Source: Spodoptera frugiperda
Lineage: Eukaryota; Arthropoda; Insecta; Lepidoptera; Noctuidae
Direction of reading: 5' to 3'
DNA length: 64,000 nt
Assembly (NCBI RefSeq): GCF_023101765.2
Contig: NC_064225.1
Span: 5,022,001 to 5,086,000 of the forward strand
In this document: positions 37,496-49,626 of the stretch, piece by piece
How the letters are laid out: every line of letters starts with the position of its first letter
Numbering within the stretch: position 1 is the first letter of the stretch
The notes under the pieces: generated by a model
Seen by the model: the letters and a program-made list of their open reading frames with translations, nothing else
Told to the model about the DNA's origin: nothing
The model's database searches: none
Position numbers and translations under genes: made by a program

Positions 37496-38333
37496 TGCTT
37501 TCCTATTTAACATTCGATTATTATATTCCGAAGTGGTTAGCGCCTACACATTTGCAGTCACCAGTTGTCGTTGAGGTATTTGCTATCGGCAAAAATGTTG
37601 CAATGATTTTTTTTTCTTACTTTAAAATTAACTCCAATTTTATTACATTTTAAGTAATTAATCTTGTATAATGAGGTAAAAATACTACTTATAGAAAACC
37701 TTTCACATATTTTAAATAACGTCAAACACGACGCAAAACATCTGTATCAGTTTGACTGACATTACCCAAAACGATAAAATTTTTAAAGCTTCCAAAGGCA
37801 TTCAAATGTAACCTTAAAATATTCACTCCAGAAATCACTTGATAATAATCAAAACAGTAGCTAAAAAATACTAAATCGACCATCATAGAGTTATGGGACC
37901 GAGACATTTTTGAAATACCTACTGATGATGAGACCAGGGTAGAAAATCTCGTCAATGAGCCAAACATTGCAACAACGAACTTTAAACCTTATCCCAAAAT
38001 AAATAGAGTTAAAAATCAATTAAATGAATTCACGACTTATTGACAGACTTTAGTTCAGCGGTCAACTAAACAGATTTTTATCGTATTTTTATAATGAAGA
38101 GACGAAGCGTGAATGAAGTAAGAATTTGAGCAGTTACGACGCTTATTGATCACTAATTAGAAGTAAAATGGTGACATTTTTTAATGTTTTTACTCTTTTT
38201 TTATTAAACTTTAGTCACCTCGTTATGGTGCTTAGCTGGTATTTTGTAGCTATAAACGTGTTTGGTTGAGGTTAGAATGTGTTTCTTAAGTGCGCTATTA
38301 AGGTGTAACTTTCGTTTAAAACTGTTTTCTTTT

Positions 38334-38471
38334 TATGGTATAAGCCGGTAAACGAGCAGACGGATCATCTGATGGTAAGCAATCGCCACCGCTCATGGAC
38401 ACCTGAAACACCAGAGGCGTTACAATTGCATGGCCGGCCCATTCGTGCTGAAGCATGGCTCTCCCACACTT
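38334..38471 (-). mobile_element. A-family retroposon with large internal deletion
   Basis: The first 95 bp (ATGGTATAAGCCGG to GGCGTTACAATTGCA) join directly to GGCCGGCCCATTCGTGCTG and the CTCCCACACTT end. About 150 central bases are missing. Confidence 0.65.
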
Positions 38472-39930
38472 ATACTGTACAGAAAACTGAGACATTCTAT
38501 GTATTTTTCTATTAGACTAACTTTAGAGACTAACAATACACAAAAGCATTGCAATAATAAAGTATGTTGTGTCTCAATTACATATCATGGAACCCATTAT
38601 GAAAATATCAGAAGATATTATTGGGGAAAAACGTTATGTTAACAATATTATTAGAATTCACATCACAATGGCTTAACTTGATTTATAAACTAATTGTTAA
38701 TACATCAGTTACCATACATACAAATGTATGCAGGTATATACTATTATGCTTACTTAACAGAACTTACATGCCTGATCAATTAGCAATAGCAACAAAACGC
38801 AAGCAAATTATTGCAGCGTTCAATTCATCAGGCGCTTAACGCTCTTAATTACAAATTCTTTACAAGAAACACGCTAAAAACACATCGAAACTAATTTACA
38901 AATGATTTACAGTATAATTGAAAGTATTTATGCATTGTTTACGAGCAATATAAAGGTAGTAGGGACGGGGTAATGAAATAATATTAGTCGGGAATTCTTT
39001 GACGAGTGTTGTCCGATAAGATCTCGATTCTCGATACAATTTCGTCTAATTCGGTCGGGTACAGAAATGTGGTCATGTGAAACATTCATGGTTAGTTCAG
39101 ACTTAGTAATAGAGTAGACTGGACATTTTAATTGACATTTAGTGTTAATAAGTTAATTTTTCCTTGTTCTACGCGACGCGATTTTTAAACGGTTTTATGT
39201 AGCTTGAACTGTTTGTTTGTTTAGGTCTTAGTAATGGAAATTTCTCCGCCTTCCTGACGACAGATCGATCTGACTTTTGGTACACTCTTATAGTCTTGAT
39301 AATTCTACACATTAAAAACGTTTAACATAATTATTTTCTGTAATGTATGTATAATTTTTAGTTATTGGTAATCTATGTAATGGCATGAAAACTTGCTAGT
39401 CGTAACAGGCTAATCCAATTTTCGTGAGAACTTTTCATCAGCTATATGGGTATTATTCTACTTATATAGTGTGTATCACTAGCATCGTGATCTCTGAAAT
39501 AACGTTTCATTTCATCAACAGCTCTTCGTATCAAACCACTGCGCACCGCACTGACTGCCGCCTCTTCATAGTCTATTATCTTCTTCAAAACAATAAGCAA
39601 ACGATAGCTTTAAAAGTATAACTTTGCCACCTCTATCAATTCCCAATCCTAAGTGAACCCCAACAGGTGTTACTTATCAGAAACATCGACATTAGTTCGT
39701 CGTGTAATCATAGATGGCACTGCATGTCACAGCGCGGTTACGTAACTTGCAATAGTTGTCATGTCACTATTCTTTTATAAGAATTTGTTAATTGGGTTGT
39801 TGTTCTATGTGTTTATTTATAACTGATGTTGTTGCTGCTGTTACTTAACACCTATTTAGATGCTGAGGTCAATTTCCAGGTCATTTCCGATAAATGTCAG
39901 GTCACATTAGATCAAGTTAGACATTAGTTA

Positions 39931-40107
39931 TTATGTTATCAGCTTACTCACGTAACTGTTTGACACGACTGCGCTGCTACTCTGAGTATTAGCGCGACAA
40001 TCGCCGCATCTTGTGTCCCGAAATGCTCGGGAATATGAGCCTTTAGCATGGCTTGAAACTAGTCGAGTTCCTCGTCAAACAGTTACGTGAGTAAGCCGAT
40101 AACATAA
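39931..40107. mobile_element. H-family foldback element with 34-bp arms
   Basis: Arms 39931-39964 and 40074-40107 are reverse complements with one mismatch, 109 nt apart. The right half (TTGAAACTAGTCGAGTTCC) recurs at 12590-12690. Confidence 0.75.
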
Positions 40108-40309
40108 TAATTAATTTAGTCTGTCTCACAAAAGTTAAAGTTAGACATAATGTCATTTACTCTATACAATATTTGAAGTTTGGTTGCAAGGAAATTGAAG
40201 CAACCTGCTCTCACTCTTTAGGAACCAACTAAGGGACTACACATTCGATGGAGCAGCAGTGTTGTAAACCTGAACCTTGTTGTAAACTGTGATCTCCAAC
40301 CCATAGGCC

Positions 40310-40520
40310 AAGTATGCGGTTAGACCACCACAGATGGATCAGACCACCATATATCGGGCCCAGTAGGGCTGATGCCTAATCCGGTCCGTACTATGGACTA
40401 TCAGGCAGGTTTACCGGGACTCCGAGTCGAAAAGCAGTAGTAGGAACGGGGTTGTCTGAGACACCCTCTCGCTTCGCCCAAGGCAGGAGAAGCCATTGGA
40501 TGATTTTGCCCCTCTAAAAA
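40310..40520 (+). mobile_element. B-family SINE, long copy
   Basis: Includes the long head (ACCACAGATGG to GGGCCCAGTAGGGCTGATGCC) and the full body to an A-rich end (CCTCTAAAAATAAAA). One of the most complete B copies in the window. Confidence 0.6.
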
Positions 40521-41391
40521 TAAAACGTTACAATCATAGTCTAGTATTATTCTGTGGTCTAGATCGACCGTTAACGTTGTCCAGTCATTATAATCCGACA
40601 TTTCAATTGTCACTACAAAATCACTGTAAAAAGATAGCTGATCTCTTTACCGAACACAGGAAGATCTGACCATGTAGTCACATGTCTTTTATTGTATGCC
40701 CTCGTATCTTCCCACGAAATGTCAAAAGTCGCACCTATTTACTCTAAGATAAGTATCAGATTTCCAAATATTTTTTCATACATCGGCAAACCCTTTCAAA
40801 TACAAATTCGATCCTTGTTAACTGTTACAAATTATGGGATATTAAGCAGCTGATCCATTTAAATCAATTTTCAAGAGGCCAAATTAACCTGCAGAATAAA
40901 AATCTACCTTAAACTTTAGAAGCTAAAGTTCATTATTGAATGGAATAGTCTGATAAAGACATTATAAATCAATTTTAGTATCAGTTTATGTTATTGGAAA
41001 AAGGTCTTAATGGCACTTTAACTGTCGATTAAAAAACAACTTTATCACCTGACATTAAAGTTGGAAATACATAAATTCTATAAAGGGGTTGTATTAACAA
41101 GTTAAGCAATTATTCACATAATTACTAATTCAAATAATCGGTAGTAAATATTTCAATCTTGTCTTTAAACAGGTGATTCGAAGGAGGTTGTATAAGTTTT
41201 ATTTTACATCCCTTTCCGTTTTATCCCTCGTTTCAACCCCTAACATAATCTGTCTGATTTAATACGATAGATAAGGGCTGATTAAATTGTATTGTTGATT
41301 CTTTTTAGATTAATTCGTTGATAATTAACTGAGGTATAAGAAGAATACGTAGTATGTAGTTTTTAATGGTATGTATTAGCCGTATAGTTTT

Positions 41392-41478
41392 TTGAGTCAG
41401 TAAGACTCTGACACTTCCTCTCACCTCGTTCAAGACAGGAATAGCCGTTGGATGATATTTTCCCTCCTTAAAAAACAA
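41392..41478 (+). mobile_element. B-family SINE, 5'-truncated
   Basis: Contains only the 3' half of B (GAGTCAGTAAGACTCTGACAC block to an A-rich end). The 5' truncation is typical of LINE-mobilised retroposons. Confidence 0.55.
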
Positions 41479-41506
41479 GAGAGCTATTACATAGGACCTA
41501 TTTTTT

Positions 41507-41800
41507 ATGAAACACGCCGGTAAACGAGCTGGCGTATCACCTGATGGTAAGCAATCGCCGCCGCCCATGGACACTTGAAACACAAGTGCGTTGCCGGCAT
41601 TTTAGGGGTTAGGAATCTAAGGGTTGTTGTTCGGGAATCAGGGATTGGGAACATTAAGAAGGGGGAATTGGGTCTCCGGTAACCTCACTTACACAACGAA
41701 ACACAACGCAAGCATTGTTTCACGTCGGTTTTCTGTGTGGTCAAGGTATCACTCCGGTCGAGCCGGCCATTCGTGCTGAAGCATGGCTCTCCCACACTTA
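41507..41800 (-). mobile_element. A-family retroposon
   Basis: Near full length from ATGAAACACGCCGGTAAACG to CCCACACTTA, preceded by a T-run (tail). It lies 200 bp from the oppositely oriented copy at 41998, so the two can form an inverted pair. Confidence 0.65.
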
Positions 41801-41997
41801 AATTTAATAATATGACAAGTGAAAAGCCAACCAATATAGGTTCAAACACAATTTCAAGTGAAAATCCACTAAATAGCGGAATTGAGAACAAATAGAGTAA
41901 GGTATAAATATTTATTGAAATGTTTACCTCATTTCTCGACCAGGTATTTACAGTACCAGGCGATAAATATGGCACATCGACTTACGAAAAGAGAGTA

Positions 41998-42430
41998 GTG
42001 TGGGAGAGCCATGCTTCGGCAAGAATGACCTGAATCAACCGGAGTGATACCACGACCTCACAGAAAACCGACGTGAAACAACGGAGGCCCAATTACCCCC
42101 CTTCCCAATCTCCAATTCCCCAACAACCCTTAAATTCCTAACCCCCAAAAGGCAACTGCAATGCACTTGTAATCCGGAGCTGCGGACTACCTAGCGGGTT
42201 TACCGGGGCTCCGGCTCGACAAGCAGGAATAGGAACGGGGTGGTTTTTAGTCAGTAAGAGTCTGATACCTACCCTCTGGCCTCGCCCAAGTCGGGAGAAG
42301 TAATTTGATGATTTTCCACGCTCTAAAAAAAATGCACTTGTTGCACCTCTGGTGTTTCGGGTGTCAATAAGAGGTGGCGATTGCTTACCATCAGTTAATC
42401 CGTCTGCTCATTTACTGACTTTTACCACAA
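41998..42430 (+). mobile_element. A-family retroposon, interrupted by a B SINE
   Basis: Sense starts GTGTGGGAGAGCC and ends ACTTTTACCACAAAAAA. It is split at 42171-42330 by a B-family SINE with a target duplication. Internal deletion relative to other copies removes the TTGCGTTGTGTTTCG block. Reading the A-run as a tail gives plus-strand orientation. Confidence 0.75.
42171..42330 (+). mobile_element. B-family SINE inserted into an A-family copy, 11-bp target duplication
   Basis: Begins TCCGGAGCTGCGG and ends in an A-rich tail (CTCTAAAAAA). It is flanked by exact AATGCACTTGT at 42160-42170 and 42331-42341. The interrupted host element is the A-family copy at 41998-42430. The nesting shows B was mobile after this A copy was fixed here. 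The tail sets the plus strand as sense. Confidence 0.85.
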
Positions 42431-42931
42431 AAAACTAAATTCTCTCTTCAAAACTGGATGTCCAATAATGATTGCCGGCTACTGTACTAAGTTTGCTATT
42501 AGCATCACGTATGACCGTTTAGGAAGATGGCAGAATGACCAAGCAGGTAGATATTTGCTTAGACGTTACATAACAATAATAAACTTGGCGCAAACTTACA
42601 TACTAATGTTTTAAAGTTGAAGTGCGTATGTTTGTTTATGCCGACCTTCGCAACGACTGATCAGATTTCGAATATAATAAGGGCCTGTTTCATAACGTCA
42701 TAATTTAATGTGGTACAGATTTTGACACAGTTCTTGTGGCAAATACTTTGAAGTACCTATACGTCAAGTAGACTAAAAGAAACTTTATTAGACATTGTGA
42801 ATAGAAAAACTCAAAAGTATATTTGCCCTACCCGGAAATCTAGTCCAAAACCCCTTTGACAGACAGACTTTTAAACGAAATTTAAAATAGCACATCAATT
42901 ACCTAGTGAAATAACCAATTTTCTATACTTT

Positions 42932-43169
42932 AGCCTCTTCGTCAATCTTACTGCATTTAAAAATACAATGTATGGAAGCAAAGTAGCAAGTAAAACACTA
43001 GTATGCCGGTATACAACCTACACCCACTTTTTCACCATTTGTGTTATAAGTCCCATGTAATAGGGGGTGAATCGATTGTCAATCTTTGTCTAAAGCCTAT
43101 TCGTCAATATCATTGCAATTAAAAATACATAATATATTGGAAGCAAAGTCGCAAGTAAAACACTAGTAT
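42932..43169 (+). repeat. 70-bp direct duplication flanking a SINE fragment
   Basis: AGCCTcTTCGTCAAT...AAGTAAAACACTAGTAT at 42932-43003 recurs at 43094-43169 with a few differences; the C-family fragment lies between. Confidence 0.6.
43013..43072 (-). mobile_element. C-family SINE fragment
   Basis: Only the tail block (CACCATTTGTGTTATAAGTC and TAATAGGGGGTGA) remains. It is flanked on both sides by a 70-bp direct repeat (42932-43003 and 43094-43169). Confidence 0.55.
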
Positions 43170-43679
43170 CACACATACATAAATATCTCACTTTTACTTC
43201 CCATTTAAATCAGACTCTTTCCTGTGATTAAACTTTTTTTTCACGTATGTACCTACTTAATACAATTTTGAACTAGCAAAACCTTTCAATACAATTCCAA
43301 CTCTATTCACTGTAACTAGAATACAATTTCAAAAGACAATTGAAACAAAAAAATAATTGTATTGTACTTAGCAATGTAATATCAACCTTATATCGCGTAA
43401 ACAAAGTATATTTTACACTGTGGTCATCTAATGGGACCTTAATTCGAAATTAGACACGTGCCTTTTGTTTTATTTAGATTTCTACAAAAGTTAAAATGTA
43501 TGACTATCGTCCAACTGCGAGCGATAAGCGATAAGCGAGAAGCAAGCAGAAGCGAATACCAAGTACAATGTTACCAGGTGATGATGTCTACGAAATTACC
43601 TATGATTTAGTAAATAAATACAATACAGCTAACCTTACACTTGTCTCCCATAAGGGTGGGCAGAGCCATTGGAACGCCA

Positions 43680-43752
43680 ATTGCTACGAATCTTACATAT
43701 TATATCTTTCGCTCCATCAACAGTCATCAGACTTTTCATGCATGCTCGTCCG
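43680..43752 (+). repeat. Short dispersed repeat
   Basis: TTTCGCTCCATCAACAGTCATC and TTTTCATGCATGCTCGTC recur at 46425-46490. Frames 43568-43851 overlap it and look non-genic. Confidence 0.4.
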
Positions 43753-44183
43753 TTAATGGTAGTTTTAATTTGCCCTTCTTTAATATTGTCAATCTGGTCA
43801 ATGAATTATGTCCATCTAGGTAATAAGTCAATAATTACGTCAATTTCATAGGTATTAACGTACCTAACTAAGTATTGTGTAAATTTAATGACATATTTTA
43901 CACTTAACTCTAGAACACTAAACAGAAATCATTAGAACGTTAATTTCTATCTGGATACTTTTCAAAAATTGCCAGCAATAAGAATGAACTTTGAAAATGT
44001 GCCCCGTGAATGGTAATAGATGACTATGCTTTACCCCTTATTTTGGGGAACCACATAACTTATGAAAAATTGGCGTCGTTAAACACCGTATAAGTATTAT
44101 GTCCACATTTAGCCTTAGCTAGCCTTTCTAGCCTTTCTTAGCCTTTCTGGGATTAAAATACGTAAAAAATCAACTAGTCTAAT

Positions 44184-44299
44184 CTGTAATCGTCAATTCG
44201 AAGTGAGCTCAATCACGGTCCGCCTCCGCCACGTGACACCATGTGACATGCGAGAATGCGATCGAGCTCACTTCAAATATTTCGAATTGACAATTACAG
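44184..44299. repeat. Inverted repeat of 27 bp interrupted by a 9-nt insertion
   Basis: 44184-44210 pairs with 44264-44299; AAGTGAGCTC and GAGCTCACTT are the inner ends and CTGTAAT and ATTACAG the outer ends. Probably a small MITE. The minus frame 44209-44460 starts in it. Confidence 0.6.
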
Positions 44300-44732
44300 A
44301 ATAGCCTAGCTATACTAAGAATAACGTCGACGAAGTACGTAGTCCCTAATCGCCAACACTGGCACCACAACCTTACATAGTTGCGTAATGTGTAATCTCG
44401 TTTGCGACGCACGCGCACGCTTCTGTTGCCTCGGTAGCATCCGGTTGAAGAGCACTCCATTTACAAGATTTATTTACTTTCAGACTCTTTAGTACCTCGG
44501 TCGAGTGCTGGGTGTTGATCACAAGGTTTTGCGGTCGACTACTGGGTCGGATAAAGCTGCGAGTATTTTGAGATTAGATGATAGAAAATCTTCTTTAGGT
44601 AGAACAATCTCAGTATTAGGTACTTTTGAATTTAACACAGCGAAGTGTCATTTATAGAGTTAGACAAAGAAAAACTAGACAGTTGCATAATCACTTTCCA
44701 CCAGTTATTTTCTAACTAACTCCTATGTGGTA

Positions 44733-44901
44733 TTTTAGGGGGGAAATCATCCAATGGCTTCTTCCGCCTTGGGCGAGGCGAGAGAGAGTGTCAAACTCTT
44801 ACTGACTAAAAACCACCCCGTTCCTACTCCTGCTTTCGAGCGTCCCGGTAAACCCGCTAGGTAGTCCACAGCAGGATCAGGCATCAACCCTACTGGGCCT
44901 C
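44733..44901 (-). mobile_element. B-family SINE with 8-bp target duplication
   Basis: Flanked by ATGTGGTA at 44725-44732 and 44902-44909. It carries the same body as the other B copies plus a longer head (ATCAGGCATCAACCCTACTG region) that the shorter copies lack. Confidence 0.7.
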
Positions 44902-44945
44902 ATGTGGTAGGGATAAGCCTCTATTGTGTTAGATACTGCATCATA

Positions 44946-45091
44946 TCAATATTATAAATGTAAAAGTTAGTTTGTCCGTCAATCACGCTGAAACTACTGA
45001 ACGGATTTTGATGAAATTTGCTATACAGACATGGTGGGAGCTCACTTGGGTTATAGGCATTTTATCTTACGAGAACGAAGCTGCTGGCAGA
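44946..45091 (+). repeat. E-type mobile-element tail
   Basis: TATTATAAATGTAAAAGTTAG, GAACGGATTTTGATGAAATT and GAACGAAGCTGCTGGCAGAA. Confidence 0.5.
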
Positions 45092-45750
45092 ATTAAGATA
45101 ATTAGAAATGGCCATTTTCACCTCATACTTACACATAATCAATTTTAATCTGAAGCTGAGAATTGGACATATAGTTTTTTAATGTTAAGCGTATGAAAAG
45201 ACATATGTAAAGTTTTGTTTTATTGTATGTTTATACATATAAACAGTTATACAAGTTTGACTATCCAGGCTAAAACACATATATTAGGACTTTATATTAC
45301 AAAATTGGTTAATACTCACAGTTCTTTTTTATTACATTGTAGGTTTAAGTCACTGTTACACAATACCGATCCGGTAAATAACCATAAGGCGTCTTTGAAC
45401 GCAGACGAAATTTTAAAATAAGAATTCAACACTAATTTATGCTTATTAACAATTAATTTTCAATAATATTGTAAAAAGTTAAATTGAATATGAACGGTAT
45501 TCGCAAGGAATTATTTTAAGATACCCACATACGAATATTATTTGTCATCTCTGCTTAGTGATGCGGTAGGCCGTATAAAGTGTAAGTATCGACATACGGT
45601 AGTATCGACAATCTTGATAATGTTAGCTATTAATTTATTTTTGTGATCAGTACATTAATTATAAAATTGCAATGTTAGATAATAAATATTATTTTATTGT
45701 GGAACATTTAATTTTAATCTGCAAGTAAAACAATCCAATGACCAGGAACA

Positions 45751-45880
45751 AAATTCCTAACCCCCAAAAGGCCGGCAACGCACTTGTAACGCCTCTGGTG
45801 TTTCGGGTGTCCATGGACGATAGCGATTGCTTACCATCAGGTGATCCGTGTGCTCGTTTACCGGCTTATACCATAAAAAA
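45751..45880 (+). mobile_element. A-family retroposon, strongly 5'-truncated
   Basis: Only the last 120 bp remain, from TTCCTAACCCCCAAAAGG to ACCGGCTTATACCATAAAAAA. Confidence 0.65.
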
Positions 45881-46424
45881 GACAGGTGAAGTCGCAAGCA
45901 AAGCACTAGTTACCAACATGAACATTATTTAACAATTTGTATGTAAATAGTACAGCACACTGCATAATGCAACTCATTCCCACTGCATATTTACATAAGT
46001 TATTGAAATGTTATATAATCCGTCATCTCAGTTATTTCCTCAAAGGGGTAGGCGAAGGTTGTATTAAGTTTATAGATCTAGAGTACAAATTACGCGATGA
46101 TACGGATGATATATAGGTAGTCATAAACTGAGCTGAGACAAACTGAGAAAACTCCTTGAACTAGATTCAAAGACATAAATATCCTCTGCTAAAACTTTTG
46201 AGAAAGTCAAGCAAACAAATGTTTTAAAACTAATTTTCTAAATAAATCTCCTTTTTCAATTAATTGTAGATCACCTTTACGTTATTAACATCTATAGCTA
46301 GTTTTATTCTGTGATCTAAAGCGTCGAACGTTCATTATTGTGGATTCCAGACCACTGCTTAAACTACTAAAGCAAAACGCCAAGCGAGTAGTAGTTCAGA
46401 ATGCCCAACTATGGTATTGCTTCC

Positions 46425-46490
46425 ATTCTTAAACATCTCTTTCGCTTTATCAACAATCATCAGTCTTTTCATGCATGCTCGTCGATACAT
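46425..46490 (+). repeat. Short dispersed repeat
   Basis: Partner of 43680-43752 (TTTCGCTTTATCAACAATC, TTTTCATGCATGCTCGTC). Confidence 0.4.
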
Positions 46491-47609
46491 TTTATACAAA
46501 GATTAAATTGAAATTCTGTCTTAAAATATGTTATGAAGACTGGTCGTATTTCAAAGCAACATAGCTGCTCTTTACCATACATTGAAGAGTTCACAAGGTA
46601 GCAGTTTCATCAGACAATGAGTCTTACATTTGACAAGTAATCGAGGCCGTAAGCTTGTGACCGGTAACTCTGTTCAGTTTAACAGTAAACTGTTGATCGA
46701 TATGATATTAAGAAACAATATTACATTGGCAGGTGACTTGCAATACTTGTTAAAGTTCACATCAGATTGTGTAGCTGTGGTTTTAATAGCACACTCGCTT
46801 TTATACGCAATTTCTTACATGTATAAAAAACAGATTTTACTGATCTGAAATGTGTTACAGCATTTGTAACTCCAATATCCTCTAACTTCTCCATGCTATA
46901 CAGGGTGTCTCTGATTTTTTTTATATTATTCTGATAACAGTTGAAACCTTGCGGGTCACTTGGTGCCATTTGGACGTCGACTTCAGGGACACCATGTATT
47001 TGGCGACGCTAATCAATTTCTGGTGATCCGTCTGTTCGTTTATTCGATTTAAAAAAAATTTAGAGCATCTTCCTCTAGTGTTTTTACAGAAGACACTTTA
47101 ATGTATTGCAAATATAAGATTTCTTCGATCAGTAGTTTCAACCGTGCCAGTTAATCAGTCAGTATGTTTTCACTGGTTATACCTATGTATTACGCGCTAC
47201 ATGTAAATCACGAATGGCATACTCGGAGGGTCCTCTTTATACTAAAGTAACAGAGCAAAGTAACTCAAGACTTTGATCGTATAAAATAATGTCAACACAA
47301 CCACAATACCAGCGTTTCCTTCATTAAATATCGATTTCTCAATAAAACACTAAAATCTTATTAAACCGAGTCACAATTATGATCATTACAGACCTTTTAC
47401 TTTACAATATATGGATTAAGCAACAGTTTCACAACACAGTTACAATCGTAATGTCAGAACCGTGGTTGTATTACTATAGCGCAGTGGTTCCCAACCGGTG
47501 GGCCGCAGAAGATAATAAAAATAATCTGCGAAATGAAATAAAAATACACATGACTACACCTCTGTCCAATACAAACCAACGGTTAAAGATTATATCAAAG
47601 GAGACAACT

Positions 47610-47731
47610 GTACGCTTAGTATGAGTTTGTTTTACGTTTAAAATAATCGAAACGAGAGCGTGTTCGGTGCTCTGATTGGCCGGCTCGAATAAACCAACCA
47701 ATCCGAGCACAAACTCTTACTAAGGGTACTG
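47610..47731. mobile_element. D-family palindromic MITE
   Basis: GTACGCTTAGTATGAGTTTG and AAACTCTTACTAAGGGTAC are terminal inverted repeats. The inner arms CGGTGCTCTGATTGG and CCAATCCGAGCAC also pair. Confidence 0.7.
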
Positions 47732-48100
47732 AAAGGAGCAACAGATAAATAATCCAAAAAAACACTATTTTTATGAGTGAATGAGAAAATCAGATTGTGG
47801 GACCACATGAAAAAAGTAATAGTAATAGTGGTCCCTAATATAAAAGAATTATAAAAGCGGTCCTTACCTAGAAAAAGGTTGGGAACCCCTGCTATAGTGT
47901 ATCTAATGGTGTCCAATGCATTGCGAAAATCCATCTAATTCCATCAACATTACATGCGAATCATGTTCCAGTTAAGTAATGTACGCGATAACATCACATC
48001 TATACTCCCTGCAAATCCTATTGACGTTTGTCATGTGATGTTTGCAGAGTAAAATACAGTCCCTAGCCATAACCATTTTTAGTTGGTAATTAAATATATA

Positions 48101-48421
48101 TATTTTTTAAATGTTTAATGGATCGACGTTTGGCTGCTATCTCGCCTGATGGTAGGTGATGATGCGGCCTACGATGGAGCACGTCTGCCCATAAGCAACC
48201 TATTCACTCGGGCCTTGAATACACCCAATACTAGTAAACCCGGCGAACCCCGTTTCGCCACCAATGATTCTCCCTGTTTTACTGCTTCACTTGAAAATTT
48301 TCCAGAATTTTCTTAGCTATAAACCTCTCGGAACCCGAGACACGGACGTGGAAATCGGTTCGTGCGTTCTGGAGTTATAGCGTCAGGAAGGAAACTCCGA
48401 CTTATTTTTATAATATAGAGA
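48101..48421 (+). mobile_element. F-family repeat joined to another element tail
   Basis: 48101-48242 matches the F copy at 36711-37060. From 48243 on the sequence is a different element tail (GTTCTGGAGTTATAGCGTC, CGACTTATTTTTATAATATA). Confidence 0.5.
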
Positions 48422-48723
48422 GATATCAAACCCAGACTTTGAATAAGACTTAAACAAAATTGTACTTACCACCAATGTCTTGCCAATGCTTAAGATATCT
48501 TGTTATATAGTGTTTAGTAATCTACTGAAACAGTCCGGAATGCCTATCAAAACATTACTTCATTAACGAATTAAGACATTCTTTAATACATTAATTAGTT
48601 AAGAATCTAGAAACACTAGATTCTTTAGTTTACAGTACAGAAGTTATTATAATAAGAACGAATACAGGCGCAATCTCGACCTTATTGTACTTAGTTTAAG
48701 AGAGCAGTATTATTAACTAAATC

Positions 48724-48842
48724 TGAGTTTATTTCGGCATTTCTTCTCAGAGTAGTCCTCATCTAGTTATTTAAGAGATTGACGTACAAAAGAGTTACAT
48801 TGTAACCTATTTGCAAAAATAAATATCATTTATCATTTTATC
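48724..48842 (-). repeat. G-type element tail
   Basis: TGAGTTTATTTCGGCATTTC, TTCTCAGAGTAGTCCTCATC and TTTGCAAAAATAAATATCAT are the reverse of 8890-8990. Confidence 0.5.
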
Positions 48843-49234
48843 ATTTAAATCCAAAATTCAAGAAGGAATAAAGTTTCAAAATATAATTAGATAAATAAAG
48901 ATTTACAGCACAATGCACGTCTATATAAAATTAATGAAAATCTAAAGGTTAGTCGAGAACAGACAAAGGCGTCTAATGAAGAAATCATACGAGTACGTTT
49001 TGAAACTTTAAGTAGAATGGGACACACACTGGGCAATTTGTCATAGCTCGCTGCTTGTCTAATCAGATCTATAGAAGTGTTATAAAGGTGAAGACTTTAT
49101 TTGCTGACATTTAATTTGTCTAGCAATCAAGTTCTTGAGAAAACTTTATAATGACTATTTAAAATTAAAGTAAAGTCACGCCTTTTAAAACCGAAGTGAT
49201 AGGCAAAGGTGCATAATTATTACACATGCCACTG

Positions 49235-49395
49235 TACAATGTAAATTGTACACCCAATTTTCACCATTTGTGTTATAAGTCCCATGTAATAGGGGGTGAG
49301 CCTATTGCCATATACTGGGCACAATTCCAGAATCCGTGCTAATGCTGATATATTATCGAAAAGCTGATAACAACGTGCAGTACTTTGCCCGACCG
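49235..49395 (-). mobile_element. C-family SINE, lacking most of the tRNA-like head
   Basis: Antisense body: CACCATTTGTGTTATAAGTC, CATGTAATAGGGGGTGAG, TATACTGGGCACAATTCCAG, then a TACTTTGCCCG end. Confidence 0.6.
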
Positions 49396-49626
49396 CGAAT
49401 ATGTAACAGAACACATAATTATTGTTAGGAAATATGACTAGTTACTCTGCTAACGACGGCAAAAGTAAGGAAATGAATTAGACAGATGATGATTTCTAAT
49501 AGTCATACTCGGAAATGAAATGTAAATCGTATATTCAACTATCATTCATATATCTTGTAACATAAGGTGTCATTTTCTTTAACAAACGCTTTCATCCCCA
49601 AAGATAAAAATGCTTAGTAATATCTT

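Larger units (their letters stand above)
35491..39930. other. AT-rich sequence with F, B and A repeats
   Basis: Between the repeats at 36711, 37345 and 38334 nothing is recognised. Confidence 0.45.

Noticed and set aside
41305..41975. Minus-strand ORFs of 92 and 96 residues
   Set aside because: They read through A and B retroposons; peptides such as the MGGGDCLPSGD type recur at each A copy.
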